Shown here one piece after another: positions 25,001 to 37,600 of a stretch of 64,000 nucleotides of DNA. Every line of letters begins with the position of its first letter. Position 1 is the stretch's first letter. The DNA is from Cladobotryum mycophilum (lineage: Eukaryota > Ascomycota > Sordariomycetes > Hypocreales > Hypocreaceae). The notes below the pieces were generated by a model. That model did not search any database. It saw only the letters and a list, made by a program, of their open reading frames with translations, and was not told the DNA's origin. Where the stretch lies: contig JAVFKD010000015.1 in NCBI GenBank assembly GCA_036429605.1, forward strand, positions 1,139,421-1,203,420, given 5' to 3'. The translations under genes were made by a program, and so were the position numbers.

Positions 25001-25803
25001 CCTTTAGTCAGCGTCCTTGTGTTGTCAGCTCTGGCAAGAAGGATATACACTCCATAGCCCCAGACGGGGGCCAAAGCAGAGGAAGCAAAAGCTATCGTTC
25101 ACTGGTTAGCTGAGACTTGGATTCCCTTGTTCTAATGTGAATGCCTTTTTTTTTGGGGGGGGGGGTTTCTTATCCTTACATGTTAACGCCACGAAGACAT
25201 TAAAAACGCGATAACGACGGGATGCATTGATCTCTAGTGATCGGAACTTCGAAATTTTGGATGACACGATACCCGTCAATCCTATCATTTTCATGGCTTT
25301 CATGACCCCCAACGCTTTTGCTGTAATGGCCAGCCGTTCCTCTATTGCTTCAAGCCACGGGACTTGAGCACTACCTGCCGCATTTGAGATGGGGATTCCT
25401 ATTACTAGGCAGGCTATGAAATACTTGATCAGTATAATAGAAGGGATGAACTAATTGGCATCATACCAAGTATCCAAATAATACAGAGTATACCATTTTG
25501 AGCATCAGCGGCCATGATGCTCTGACTTTGGTGGTTTCTTTGCGAAGTGCCAGCCATCGTAGGAATGCTCAAGCAACTATAGCAATGGAGGTAATTAGTT
25601 TAGTGAGATTGGATAACCGTTGATAATGACGTTCTATAGCGAAAAAAATGCAGCATACCCGTAATGCCTAGAGGCAAAATTGTGAGGATGGTTTCTTCAA
25701 AGAGAAGTGTAAAGTCAAACCCGTCAAGACAATGGCTGTCTACAACCGGGCCAAATGTATCTTGAACATCGATAGAGCACGAGGTAACGGCATGGCTAGA
25801 CAT
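22077..25803 (-). pseudogene. ABCC-type (MRP-like) ABC transporter, degraded and internally shortened
   Basis: ATP-driven exporter of the fungal ABCC multidrug class. From the 5' end: an N-terminal TMD0 start (SFDFTLLFEE-like: HCLDGFDFTLLFEETILTIL), then part of TMD1 (RLAITAKALGVMKAMKMIGL, APVWGYGVYILLARADN). NBD1 follows with Walker A GPVGTGKSS and signature LSGGQQTRV, then TMD2 (23896-22900) and NBD2 with signature LSHGQRQLF and Walker B ILIMDEATSSTD. Lesions are an in-frame TAA at 24382-24380 between Walker A and signature of NBD1, and frame breaks at G/C runs 24843-24847, 22863-22868 and 22410-22414. The roughly 350 residues expected between TMD0 and late TMD1 are mostly absent. It lies next to the NRPS and may once have exported its product (inference). 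Confidence 0.8.
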
Positions 25804-28465
25804 TCTGAGTAGAATGAAGAAGCACGATAACCTAATGCAGCCAAATGGTATTCAATCCCAAGTATGTGTCGAGCAATGGAGAATTAGAATGAAAAGAAGT
25901 GGTGAAATGGAATCAGCGCGATGATGCTATACAGCTGGGCTGACTGTTTGAAGTGAGCTTTGAAACCCCCAAGGTGAATCAGCCATGGATCCATCCACAT
26001 GGATGGAAGCTGCCCAGTGTGCTGTCAACTAGAGTGCTGTAAGTTGTTAGCGAGCAGGTTGAGCCATCCAACCATCCATGGGTACCTCCAGGGCTTGGTT
26101 TGACAGGGAGCCAGTCGGCAGTGCTAATTACAGGGAGCTAGCGCTAGTGTTTAGTGAGGTTTAGTTGCCTAGCAGAAGCAGCCCGCGCGTACCTTTGGAC
26201 CCTGACAAAGCCCTCCACTCTTCATGTAAGCCTCTAGGTCAGCGCTCAAGGTTCCATTTGCATCAACGTCGGGTTCAAGATGAACACCTATTATTGTTCT
26301 AAAATTCCTAAAATCTCATGAATGTCATGCATTGCGTGTTCTTTTACGTAAATTGTCTCTCGATCAATGTCTCATTTGCATTTTTCTTTCCTTTTCATTT
26401 TTCACTTTTACCTACCTGATCACCATCGATCGACATGATGTCTATGGTTGGCTAAAATTATCGTAGACATGATGATGCTGTTCACCTGATTCGAGTCAAA
26501 GTTTCAAGTGCGGATGCCGGCAAAACCGGCAAATGGTGCGCCAGTCTCGACTCGTTCGTACGATGTACTGTCGCCCACTCGCTATGGGCACTTTTGGCCA
26601 GCAGCCTTCCTACATACATACAAGGGACCCGAATTATCGAAATCTAGCCCTCTTCCTCCAATGCACACAGCCACTCCCGTATTCAGCAACTTTGTTGGCG
26701 AGGGGTTCAGGAAAGATCCCGATCCTCGTTAATGCGGTCACCCGATTTGATTATGCGGAAGTTATTGTCGGAACAAGTGCCGAGCTCGCATCACGAACCA
26801 TAAACAGCCCGCGACCGGGCGCCTCTCCTACAAATCTTGCCAGTAACTCGTCGCTACCCTGTCAGGGACTCGGGGCTGTGGGACGAAAGAAAAGCCAAGA
26901 CGAGTCAAGCTTCTACTATTTCGATTTGAGTTGCATTGCTTATGGATTAAGCGGCCTCAGCTGAGGTCTTGTCGTTTCTTTTCAGAATACAGAGCTCCGG
27001 CGACCCCAACAAAGCTTCGAATGTATTGCATCGTCTCTTAGCTTTGCTCGCATCCATGACGACAGTATAAGATGCTGTAGCGACATTGTCATGCATGCGC
27101 TCCTTTCTCACTTATCGACTAGGGCACGGTTGGTGCCGTGAACCGAGCCCCCTACTTCGATCAAGAGTCAACTTGTTTAAGAATCCTTAAGCCCTTCAAG
27201 CCCCCTCCAACGGATAACGCTGGCCATGGCCGTGCCGAAAAACCGAGAATCGGCTCCCGAAAACCTTTGCAAACTACCGAGATTCACCCCGTCGTCGCCG
27301 GGAGGTCAGCCAATGACTTGACTCCACTACGATGAGATATTACCTTTTACGTCCAAACGCGACAGGGATCCCTTTCCTTTCCAATTGTGCTCGAAAAGCC
27401 AACAAAGCTTCCAACTTCTCAATGCTACCGCTCAGCCTCCCAAGGCTTGCCGTCGTTTCCGCCCTGCTACACTTGTTCAAACTCACAGACAATCTACTGA
27501 GAGGATGTGTTGTCTTACATGTTTTGGTCTGGGTACTGTTTTCGTCTGGTGTAGTCCGCACAAACAGCAGCTGGGCATTATACGGGAACAGCCATCACTC
27601 CCCTCGACTAGTCCAGCGCCCTATATTTCTATTTCAAGGAACCGAACCCCAGCTTCAATATGGGGTACTGGGATATAAGCCCAATGGCGCAATGCCTATA
27701 TGGATTGCCATTGAGCCGAGCTCGGGTACCTGAGATTGGGTCATTATACTCGGCATGTCATCCCGCGAATGCCCCTAAGTAGCATGACTAAATGACATCC
27801 AAGGATTGAAAGGAAAAAGCCAATAACGCCTTTTGTATTTTCTCTCCTATCAAGCCGACATACCGACCCATGCAGTAGTTCAGTAGTAAGTACATCTCTC
27901 GGTCAGACATAAGCGCACAGATGCGAATGTTACACTCGATGCGTGAAGCTGATCTGCATCAGCAAGAACCTGGCTTGATATTGCCATGCCTTGCTTCTGT
28001 ATAGCAGCTTGTCTTGCCGGAGACTTATACGCATCGTGGCTTTCTTAGCATGCATCTTGTTTCAGTCAAAACCGCTCTCCCTAGACCCGAACTTTCTCAA
28101 TGTCCTACCCCTGCTGACACTAAATTTCCATGATTCAATTTAGGATGGGAGGGAAGTGATACTCACAATTACACGATCCATATACTTCCTTTCTATGACC
28201 AAGGAACACTAGCCGTGAGCCCGTCATTGGGGCAGTGTAACTCCATAAGAACCACTACAAGTAGATATGATAAAAGCGATGTCCACCTTGAGAATCCTCC
28301 ACAACCGATTATGTAGCGCCCGGCCCGCTCTTTGTTTGAGATAAAGGCTCAATCTTGACACATCCAGTCAGTTTAATACCAATTCTATCTACCTTGAGCG
28401 TGCTAGCTAACATTTCCGATGCAGCAACATCCTGATTTCTGACAGGATACCCAACACCAGATAAA
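25804..28465. other. Intergenic region upstream of the NRPS
   Basis: About 2.7 kb. ORFs here (for example 26533-26964 and 27332-27733) have no recognisable domains. Between about 25975 and 26090 the word CCATCCA/TGGATGG recurs in both orientations. Any promoter of the NRPS should lie at the right end, but I see no diagnostic site. Confidence 0.4.
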
Positions 28466-28555
28466 ATGACCTACCAAATTGAACAAGTCTTGGCTGGCGG
28501 TTACTGCTTCAACGATACGACAAGTTAATTGAAGACGCCATCACAAGACCCCCAC

Positions 28556-30055
28556 CACAAGATTTGGGCATGGAATGCCTTCGTACCTGAGACAGTTGAA
28601 GCCTGCGTCCATGCTTTGATCAAACGGATAGTCTGTGAGCAGCCTTCAGCTCTGGCTATCTGCGCCTGGGATGGTGAATTGACATACGCACAACTGGATC
28701 AACTATCCAGCAAACTGGCTCACAAGCTAGTCGATCTTGGCGTGACATCGGGATCCATGATACTTCTCTGCTTCGAGAAAACGATGTGGATGCCAGTAGC
28801 CATCTTGGCCGTAATGAAGGCAGGAGCAGTATCGATCCCTTTGGATACAACACAGCCAGAAGAGCGACTTCGTCTTATTACTGCACAAATTTCGTCGCCA
28901 ATAATTCTCACATCTTCAACAAATGGTCCCCTGGTGGGACGCCTCAACTTTGCCAAAGTGGTAATGGTCGATAAGGATCTGTTGTCGGAAACTGCCATGG
29001 ATTCAAAGCACCAGAGCAAACAGCTCATGGCCACCTCCTCGACATTGCTTTGTGTGATCTACTCATCAGGTACCTCTGAGATACCAAGAGGCACCCTATA
29101 TACACATCAAAATTTTAGCAGCGCTATCGTCTACCAGCAGAAGACTCTCGGGTTCAGCAGCAGCTCCAGAGTCTTAGACTTTGCACCATATACGAGCTGG
29201 TTGGCATGGTACAACCTCCTACAGACACTGACCTGTGGCGGCTGTCTGTGCATTGCATCCGACTCTAGTGGAATGGGTGTTATTCAAGAGTCTATGTCAT
29301 TGCTACGGGTAGATTTCGTTTGCGTAACACCATCACTTTCACAAATGTTAGACTTCTCCGAGATATCTGGTTCAATTCATTTGGCCTATATTGGTGACTT
29401 CGGTTATCCAGTACGAAGTACGATGAAAAATGCGACCAACACTCACCTCATATCTGAAGTCGTAGGAGGCTGTGCGAGTGGTACTTGTATTTGGGTGGTG
29501 GGATCCAATGACTTCAACAGATTAGTACCTGTTGGAACTGTTGGTGAGCTATGTCTTGAAGGACCGCTGGTCAGTCCCGGATATTTCCATGATTCTGCCG
29601 AAACTGCGGTAGATTTTATAGAAGATCCACCGTGGTTGTTGCGGCGCAGCCCGGGGCAACACGGTCGGCACGGAGTAGTTCAGCGCACAGGGGATCTTGT
29701 GCGGTACCAAGACAACGGAGCCCTTGTCTTTGTGGGACGCAAGGAGACGCAGGACGAATCGGACGATGGATCTACACTGCTCAATGAAGAAGGGGTTTCA
29801 GAGTTGAGCCAACCAGGAATCGTCCAGTCCCCCCACCATCAGAATTGCAACAACATCTACAGAAGCTTTGTGCCAGGGTTCTCAACGTCAGTCAAGACTT
29901 CATCAGCATTGGGGATAACTTTTTCGATATTGGTGGAGACTGCTCTGCAGCCCTGCGGCTCGCCAGGCTAGCAAGAAGTGAAGGTCTCAACCTTACTGTC
30001 AGAAGCGTGTTTCAAAGCCCGATACTTCGTGACCTCTCCATATTTCTCGGTTCAA
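28556..30055 (+). other. NRPS-1 module 1: degenerate A1 and T1
   Basis: The A1 core A3 motif is eroded (CVIYSSGTSEIPRG where active modules read YVVFTSGSTGTPKG). The position of the substrate-binding Asp is Trp (YTSWLAWYN against YAFDAAWCN in A2). The A5 motif is unrecognisable, and the C-terminal subdomain from A8 to A10 is deleted, going from GRKETQ straight to the T-domain linker. T1 reads FDIGGDCSAAL: Cys (TGC, 29941-29943) stands where the phosphopantetheine-carrying Ser should be. This module cannot load or carry an amino acid by the normal mechanism. Confidence 0.75.
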
Positions 30056-30079
30056 GCAATACATCGGCTTCAAACCCAG

Positions 30080-33000
30080 TCCCTCCGTTTTCATTATTAA
30101 AAGCCATCATCAACGAAAATGACGTGACAAACCATGCTGCTCGTCTATGCGGTGTCCAAGCATCTCAAGTCATGGATGTTCTCCCTTGTACGCCGCTCCA
30201 AGAGGGTTTGTTGGCGCTCACGGCCAAAACGAGTAGGGCGTATGTGGCTACAAACGTCTTCCAACTACGACAAGACGTTGACATTGAGAGACTGCAACAT
30301 GCATGGGATCAAGTTGCTACAATGAATGATATTTTGAGGACCCGCATTGTCAGCCTCCCGCAGCATGGTATGGCACAGGTTGTTTTGGAGCAAGGCTTGA
30401 CATGGTCCTTTGGCGCCAATCTCGAAACTCATTTACAGGAACAAAACGAGCGAATAATGGGCCTTGGTACTTCGCTTACAACACTGGCCGTGACCGAGGC
30501 AGATTCAAAAGGCCACCGGTACCTCGTATGGGAAATACATCATGCTCTGTACGATGGCTGGTCGATTCAACTTCTGCTGAGCGATGTCGAGTGTGTATAC
30601 TGTAATGAGCCAGGTCAAAATTTGGAATCTATGGCAAACTTTATCAGGCACATCATAGATTATGATGAGAGCGCCATGAGGAGGTTCTGGCAGTCTCAGT
30701 TCGCAAATACGCAAGGCACTCACTTCCCCTTGATCAAAACATCTTCATATCAACCCCGACCAGATTGTCAAATAAACACAAGCATTACTGATCTCAATTG
30801 GGGCAATAGCGACTATACCGCTGCGACGATGATTAGAGCTGCCTGGGCAGTAGTTGCAGCACAAAGTACTGGTTCCAATGAGGCTCTTTTCGGTGTGACG
30901 ATTACAGGTCGTCAAGCCCCCGTGGAAAGAATAGAGATGATGGCTGGCCCAGCTATTGCTACAGTTCCTGTACGGGTGGCTCTGAACTGGGAAGAGAGCG
31001 TGCATGAACTCCTTCATGCGATCCAGAATCAAGTAGTGGAAATGATTCCGTATGAGCAGACGGGCTTACAGAAGATCCGCCGCATCAATGAGTCAACAGC
31101 GTTGGCATGCAATTTCCAGACACTTCTAGTAGTCCAACCAGCAGCACAAGGAGAAGACTTGCCAAGCCGATTATTTGTGAGTGAGCCTGTTGACGACAGC
31201 GCAGCTTCGGATCAGTGGAAGAACTTTAGCACATACGCCATTGTACTTGAGTGCCAGCTTGAATCTGACGGAGTTCGAATGCGCGTTGCGTTTGACTCTA
31301 ACGCTATTAGCCAGCAGCAAATACAGCGTACTGTTCGAAACTTTGAACATGTACTTCACCAGCTCTCTGATGTTAGAAGAGACAAAGAGAGACTCAAGAT
31401 TGCTGTCGGAGTAAACCAATGGGGCCTCGAAGATATCTGGTCTTGGAACGCAAAAGTCCCAGAGCCAATGAATGCGTGCGCACACGACCTGATCATGCAA
31501 AGAGTGTTTGAAGACTCACTTGCACCAGCCATTCATGCTTGGGATGGCGAGCTAACTTACGGCGAACTTGATCAACTGTCAACCACCTTGGCTTACAGAT
31601 TGGTTGAGAAAGGCGTAGGTCCGGGGATTACTGTTCCCTTGTGCTTTGAGAAATCGATGTGGATGCCGGTTGCTGCTTATGCTGTGATGAAGGCAGGAGG
31701 AGCTTGTGTAGCATTAGACACAACGCAGCCAGAGGACCGGCTGCGTACCATCGCAAATCAGGTCGGGCCACTAGCTGTTCTGTCATCCGCATCGAACGAA
31801 GATATGGCACATCGACTCGGCGACAGCGAGGTGGTTGTTGTCGGCGGCAAACAATCCGCTGGCCTGAGTGCTCCTATGTTTTCTGCTCTCGAACAGCATC
31901 AAAAACTGTCGCCAGTTAGTCCTTCCGATGTCCTCTATGTTGTTTTCACCAGTGGCAGTACGGGAACGCCAAAAGGCGCTATTGTTACCCACCAAAACTT
32001 TTGTAGTGCTGTTAAATATCAACAACAGCCTCTCAGTTTTAGTCGAAACTCCCGTGTGTTCGATTTTGCATCCTATGCTTTTGATGCAGCTTGGTGCAAT
32101 TTATTGCACGCCCTTACTGCTGGCGGATGTCCGTGCATCCCATCTACAGACGAACGCCAGAATCATCTGCCCGAATGCCTCGAGAAATACAACACCACAA
32201 CAGCTGACTTTACTCCATCAGTTGCCCGTTTTATCGGTCCCAAATCATTGTCCAGGTTGTCTACGCTAATTTTGGGTGGTGAAGCTGTTTTGCCTAGTGA
32301 TGCGCACCTAGCAGGAGATTAGACAAAGATTATAAACGTGTATGGTCCCGCAGAATGTACACCAACGATTACGTTTGTAGAAGTTCGGGCGGATGAGGCG
32401 ATTGTCACGATTGGTCGAGGGGCTGGAGTTTGCACCTGGGTTGTTGATATCGACAACCCCGACGAACTGGCACCTATTGGTAGAGTCGGCGAGTTATGGG
32501 CTGAGGGACTTCTAGTCGGTCAAGGTTATCTCAAAAATCTCGAAAAAACTGCGACAGCTTTTGTCGAAAACCCGTCATGGCTGCTTCGTGGTGCGACAGG
32601 CCATCCAGGGCGTCGTGCCCGACTCTATCGTACTGGAGATCTTGTCAAGTATAGGGAAGATGGAGTGCTGGTCTACGTTGGGCGAAAGGACACGCAAGTC
32701 AAGATCCGTGGTCAACGTGTTGAATTGGGCGAAATTGAACACCATATACAACGGACCATTGAGTCGTCTGCTGGTAATATGGGGAATGTTCAGGTGGTTG
32801 TAGAAACCATCAAGCCAACGGGCATCAACGCCCCTATCCTTGTGGCCTTTGTAGCTCTTGAACATGTGGACGGAATGACAGAGGAATTGTATCATTCCGC
32901 AGTCCGGCAGGCAACATCTGGTTTGTCTGATCGGTTAGCTGACTCGATTCCTGTCTACATGGTTCCATCGGCATATATACCCATCCAGGCAATTCCAATG

Positions 33001-34680
33001 GCAGCCACAGGCAAGGCAGATCGACGAAAGCTTCGCACAATGGGCGAGTCTCAGTGGCTGCAGTACCAAGACACGTCCGATGACAACCAACCAGTCGAGA
33101 CTCTCAGCGAGATGGAAAATATTTTGAGGAGTGTTTGGATGTCTGTTCTCAACCTATCAATTACCGAAACGCCCGTTACCAAGTCCTTCATGAGGCTGGG
33201 TGGTGATTCCATTACGGCCATGCAAGTCGTTTCCCAGTGCCGACTTCACAATGTTGCATTAACTGCCAGCGATGTGCTCCAAGCAGGCACAATTCGAAAG
33301 CTTGCTGCTCGCTGCCAAATTATCTCGCGGCAAACAGCTTTGACGGTTGTCGACAGTGAAGATAACGAAGATGAAGTCAACAGTCAATTTGAGCTATCGC
33401 CTATCCAGCAAATGTTTTTTGACTCCTATCCAGAGGGACTCAATCACTTTAATCAAAGCTTTATGTTGGAGCTTAGCCAAACGGTGTCAACCGAAGCTTT
33501 GCGCAACGCGATCCAAGCAATCGTAAGTCGGCACGCCATGCTTCGAGCCCGTTTTCAGAAAGACCCTCACAACGGTATCTGGAGCCAATCTGTGGCCGCC
33601 GACCATTCTGATTCATTTGTTTTCGCCGAGCACTTTATCAGTCAAATCAGTGGGGTATGGAAGCCTTCACAGTGGCGACAAGAAAACTTGGATCTTCAAA
33701 AGGGCCCAGTTTTTGCCTGCGACTTTTTCCACGTCGAAGGGGGAACAAGGTGATGATGCTATCATCCCACCACGCAGTCGTTGATCTTGTTTCATGGCGA
33801 ATCTTGTGGAATGATATTGAAGAACATGTCAAATTTGGAGAGCTGCGCTCTCAAAAACCAACATCCTTTCAGAAGTGGACTCGCCTACAGGCAAAGACAG
33901 CGCGAACCACATCGCCTCTTTCAGTACTACCGTTTCCTATTTCGCAGCCAGAGATTGAGTTCTGGGGTCTGCCCTTGGCTGAAAACACCTTCAGTGACTG
34001 CGAAGGATATAGTGATGGTTTTGACGCTGAAGTTACTTCATTGATATTTGGAGATTGCAACGATAGCCTTCGATCCGATCCGATTGATATACTCGTCGGT
34101 GCGCTAGTGCATTCATTCCTCCACGTCTTTCCTGAACGTTCTGTCCCTGCCATTTGGCTCGAGGGACATGGTAGAGAGCAATCTGATGACCTTCCCGTTG
34201 ACGTGTCAGGAACTGTAGGATGGTTCACGACTGTTTATCCTCTTCCAATTCCTATCACACCCGAAAGCACCATCCTCGAGGCTATTCGACTTGCGAAAGA
34301 TATAAGGCGACAGGTGCCAGGCAAAGGAAGACCATACTTTGCTTGTAGGTATCATAGCGAATCGGGTCGTGAAGCCTTCCAAGGCCATGAAGTCGCTGAG
34401 ATATTATTCAATTTCACAGGGAGGTATCAGCAGCTTGAAAAGGAAGAGAGTCTCCTTCGTCGCGTTGAAGAAACAGACGAAGGGACAGTTATACAAGAGG
34501 TTTCACCCTTGTCACATCGATCAACCATGATCGAGGTTAACGGCGACGTAGAGGACGGTGAACTGGCTATATCCTTCCAATTCCACCAAAAATCACAACA
34601 TCAGACCAGATTGAAGCAGTGGTGCCAAAAGTTCTTCGACACCGTCAGGGCGGCTACGCATGATTTGACTCATGCACCAG
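30080..34680 (+). other. NRPS-1 module 2: C1-A2-T2-E1
   Basis: C1 starts DVLPCTPLQEGLLAL and keeps the catalytic HHALYDG (30538-30558). A2 has FTSGSTGTPKG, the binding-pocket Asp in YAFDAAWCN, YGPAECTPT, YRTGDLVKY and the A10 lysine in ATGKADRR. An in-frame TAG splits it at 32320-32322. T2 keeps LGGDSI with Ser at 33208-33210. E1 has FELSPIQQMFF, HHAVVDLVSW and EGHGREQS, so D-configuration of residue 2 is expected. By-eye ten-residue code for A2: DACDIGVPTK. Boundaries are approximate. Confidence 0.75.
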
Positions 34681-34689
34681 CTAGCTTTA

Positions 34690-37600
34690 CACGGAGCGAT
34701 CTTCCTCTACTCTCACTCTCTTACCGAGGGTTGGATGTGCTGCTAAGAGAGCAAATTCCTAGTCTAGGAATAGAATGCGACGCCATTGCCGATATCTACC
34801 CCTGCACACCTTTGCAAGAAGGCATCTTGTTAAGCTCTTTGAAGGGAGCTGCTTCATACGCCACATATTCCGTATGGAAATGTGTTCCGCTAGAGGGATG
34901 TTCATCCGTTATATCCCCGTCTCAGCTAGAAGCAGCGTGGAAGAAAGTGGTTAGAAGGCATACGATTTTATCTACCGTCTTTACTTCTCACCCGGAAGGG
35001 GATGGGTTCATGCAGATTGTGATTCCCGGGTCGGAGATCCGTGTTACTCACATGATCACTGAGCAAGATAGCCCATCTGAAATTCTCTGTCAGCTAGACA
35101 AGCCAACGTTTGGTCCCAATGAACCGGAACATGCTTTCACAATCTGCCAATCTCAAGCTGGGGAGGTTGCCTGCAGGCTGGATATGAGCCATGCTCTTAT
35201 GGATGGCTCTTCAATGTCCATCCTAGTTCAGGAAATCATCGCAGCATACGATGGCCTAAAATTACCAGCGCCGCCGACCTTCAGCAAGATGATTGAGTAC
35301 ATCTCTAGTCTATCAAAAGCCTATAAAACAGCGTCGTGGATTGCTCTGCTCGATGGTATAAAACCCTGCGAATTTCCCATTATTTCTCCAGCACCCGGAT
35401 CCATGCCAGATGTAAAGCATGGTGAAATCTCCCTTCCAGCCAATCTTACACCAGGCATGGTGAATCTTTGCCGCAGTATGGGAATCACGCGCTCGGCCTT
35501 CCTTCAGGTGGCTTGGGTCATGGTGTTGTCGCATTTTACCGGCATGAAGGAGGCCTGCTTTGGGTATCTTGCTTCTGGAAGAGATGCGCCAATTGAAGGG
35601 CTTGAAAACATGGTTGGTCCCTTGGCTAACATGTTGATCAGTCGAATTGACCTGCGAACATCGCCTAGACATGTGCTCGCAACCACCATGGAGAAATCGA
35701 TAAAACACATGGCTATTCAGCACGCATCCTTGGCCGAAATCCAACACCAACTTGGTCTATCCGGAAAGCCGTTATTCAACACGTCATTGTCAATTCGTGA
35801 AGCTGACAAGTTCAGCGCCGGCGAAAATGTAGCCATCTCGTTTGAGTTACATGATGGCGATGATCCTCATGAGTATGACCTGGGCCTGAGTGCTAAGATC
35901 GATGGGGACAGCATAGATATTACGGTGGAATTCCGAGAACCGAATATAAGCGCACAGGCAGCCCAAGAGGCATGTGAGATCTTGGTCATGGCCATCGAAT
36001 ACCTCCTGAAAGCCGCAGACGCAGACCAAAGCAACATGGGGAACGTCGGGCAACACCTGGTAACAGAATCACTTCATGGAGGATTCTTCAAACACATCGT
36101 CGGAGCAGATGAGACAGAAACAACTGCTTTCTGGCAGACCCACTTTGAAAACATTCAGGGCTCGCATTTTCCGGCTGTTAAGGCAGTATCATACCGCCCC
36201 CAACCTCAAAATAAGACAAGTCTGATTTTGCAAGGGTTGGACTGGAGCAACACAAACTACATGCCATTCACCATAGTTAGAGCCGCTTGGTCTCTAGTAG
36301 CGTCTCGGATGACAGATTCATCAGAAGCGCTGTTCGGAGCAACAGTTATCAGAGAAAAGATGGGGCATGCCGCTCTCTCGGATTACGGCGTGGTTCCAGT
36401 CCGAGTGCTGATAGACAAGAGTAGCAGTATAAACAAACTGCTGCAGCAAGTTGAGGATCAAGCAATGGAAATGACTTCGTTTCAACAGATTGGACTGCAG
36501 TCAATACGGTCTATAGGTGAAGAGGCTTCCATCGGCTGTGATTTCCAGACCCTGCTCGTCATTCAATCTTCCAGCGAAGCCGTCGATCTATCCTCCAAGT
36601 TTGGCTCGCACGCCATGGTCGTTCGATGTCAAGTCGAGACAGACGGTTTACGGATACGTATTGACTACGATGACAACATGATCGGGGAATTGGACATGAT
36701 ACGTGTCGCCTGTCAATTTGAGGGTGTCGTCCACCAATTGGTCAATTTGATTCACAAAACGACAGTTGGAGACATAGCTGTTGTGAGTGGGCAAGACCTT
36801 GCGGATATATGGACATGGAATGCGAATGTGCCACAGTCTGCGGATGCCTGCGTACATGACTTGATCAAACAGAGGGTGCGCGAGCAGCCACGAGCGCTTG
36901 CTATAGACGCATGGGATGGAAACTTGACTTATAAACAGCTTGATCAGTATGCAGCTGATCTAGCTCGCAGGCTCCTTGGCAAAGGCGTACGGCGAGGAAT
37001 GATAGTGCTACTGTTCTTTGAAAAGTCCATGTGGATGCCAGTGACGGCGCTTGCGGTGATGAAGGCTGGCGCAGCATCCGTGGCAGTCGATGTGACACAA
37101 CCAGAAGACCGACTACGAATGATTGTATCACAAGCAGGGCCATGCTTGCTTTTATCATCCAAGGCAAATGCTGATTTGGCGCGGCGTGTTGGTGGTGAGA
37201 AAGTCATGATCGTTGATCGCCATCAGTCCCAAGGTCCCGCCCATATCTTCAGGCATCGTAACAGACTACCAAAAGTTTCTCCCTCGGATGTTCTTTACGT
37301 CGTATTCACTTCAGGAAGCACGGGGACCCCCAAAGGAACAGTTCTTACGCATAGGAACTTGTGCAGTGCCATAACCCATCAACGAGATGCTTTGGGTTAT
37401 ACTCCCCAATCGCGAGTCTTCGATTTTGCATCGTATGCCTTTGACGTCGCATGGTCCAACCTCATCAACACTCTGACAGTAGGCGGATGTCTCTGTATAC
37501 CCTCAGCAGCAGAGCGGCAGAACAACCTTTCCGGATGTCTCGAGAAATACCAGATTAATTTGGCAGATTTCACGCCATCTGTTTCTCGACACATAGAACC

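Noticed and set aside
27332..27733. 133-codon plus-strand ORF upstream of the NRPS
   Set aside because: No domain or family resemblance; surrounding ORFs in other frames are equally long.
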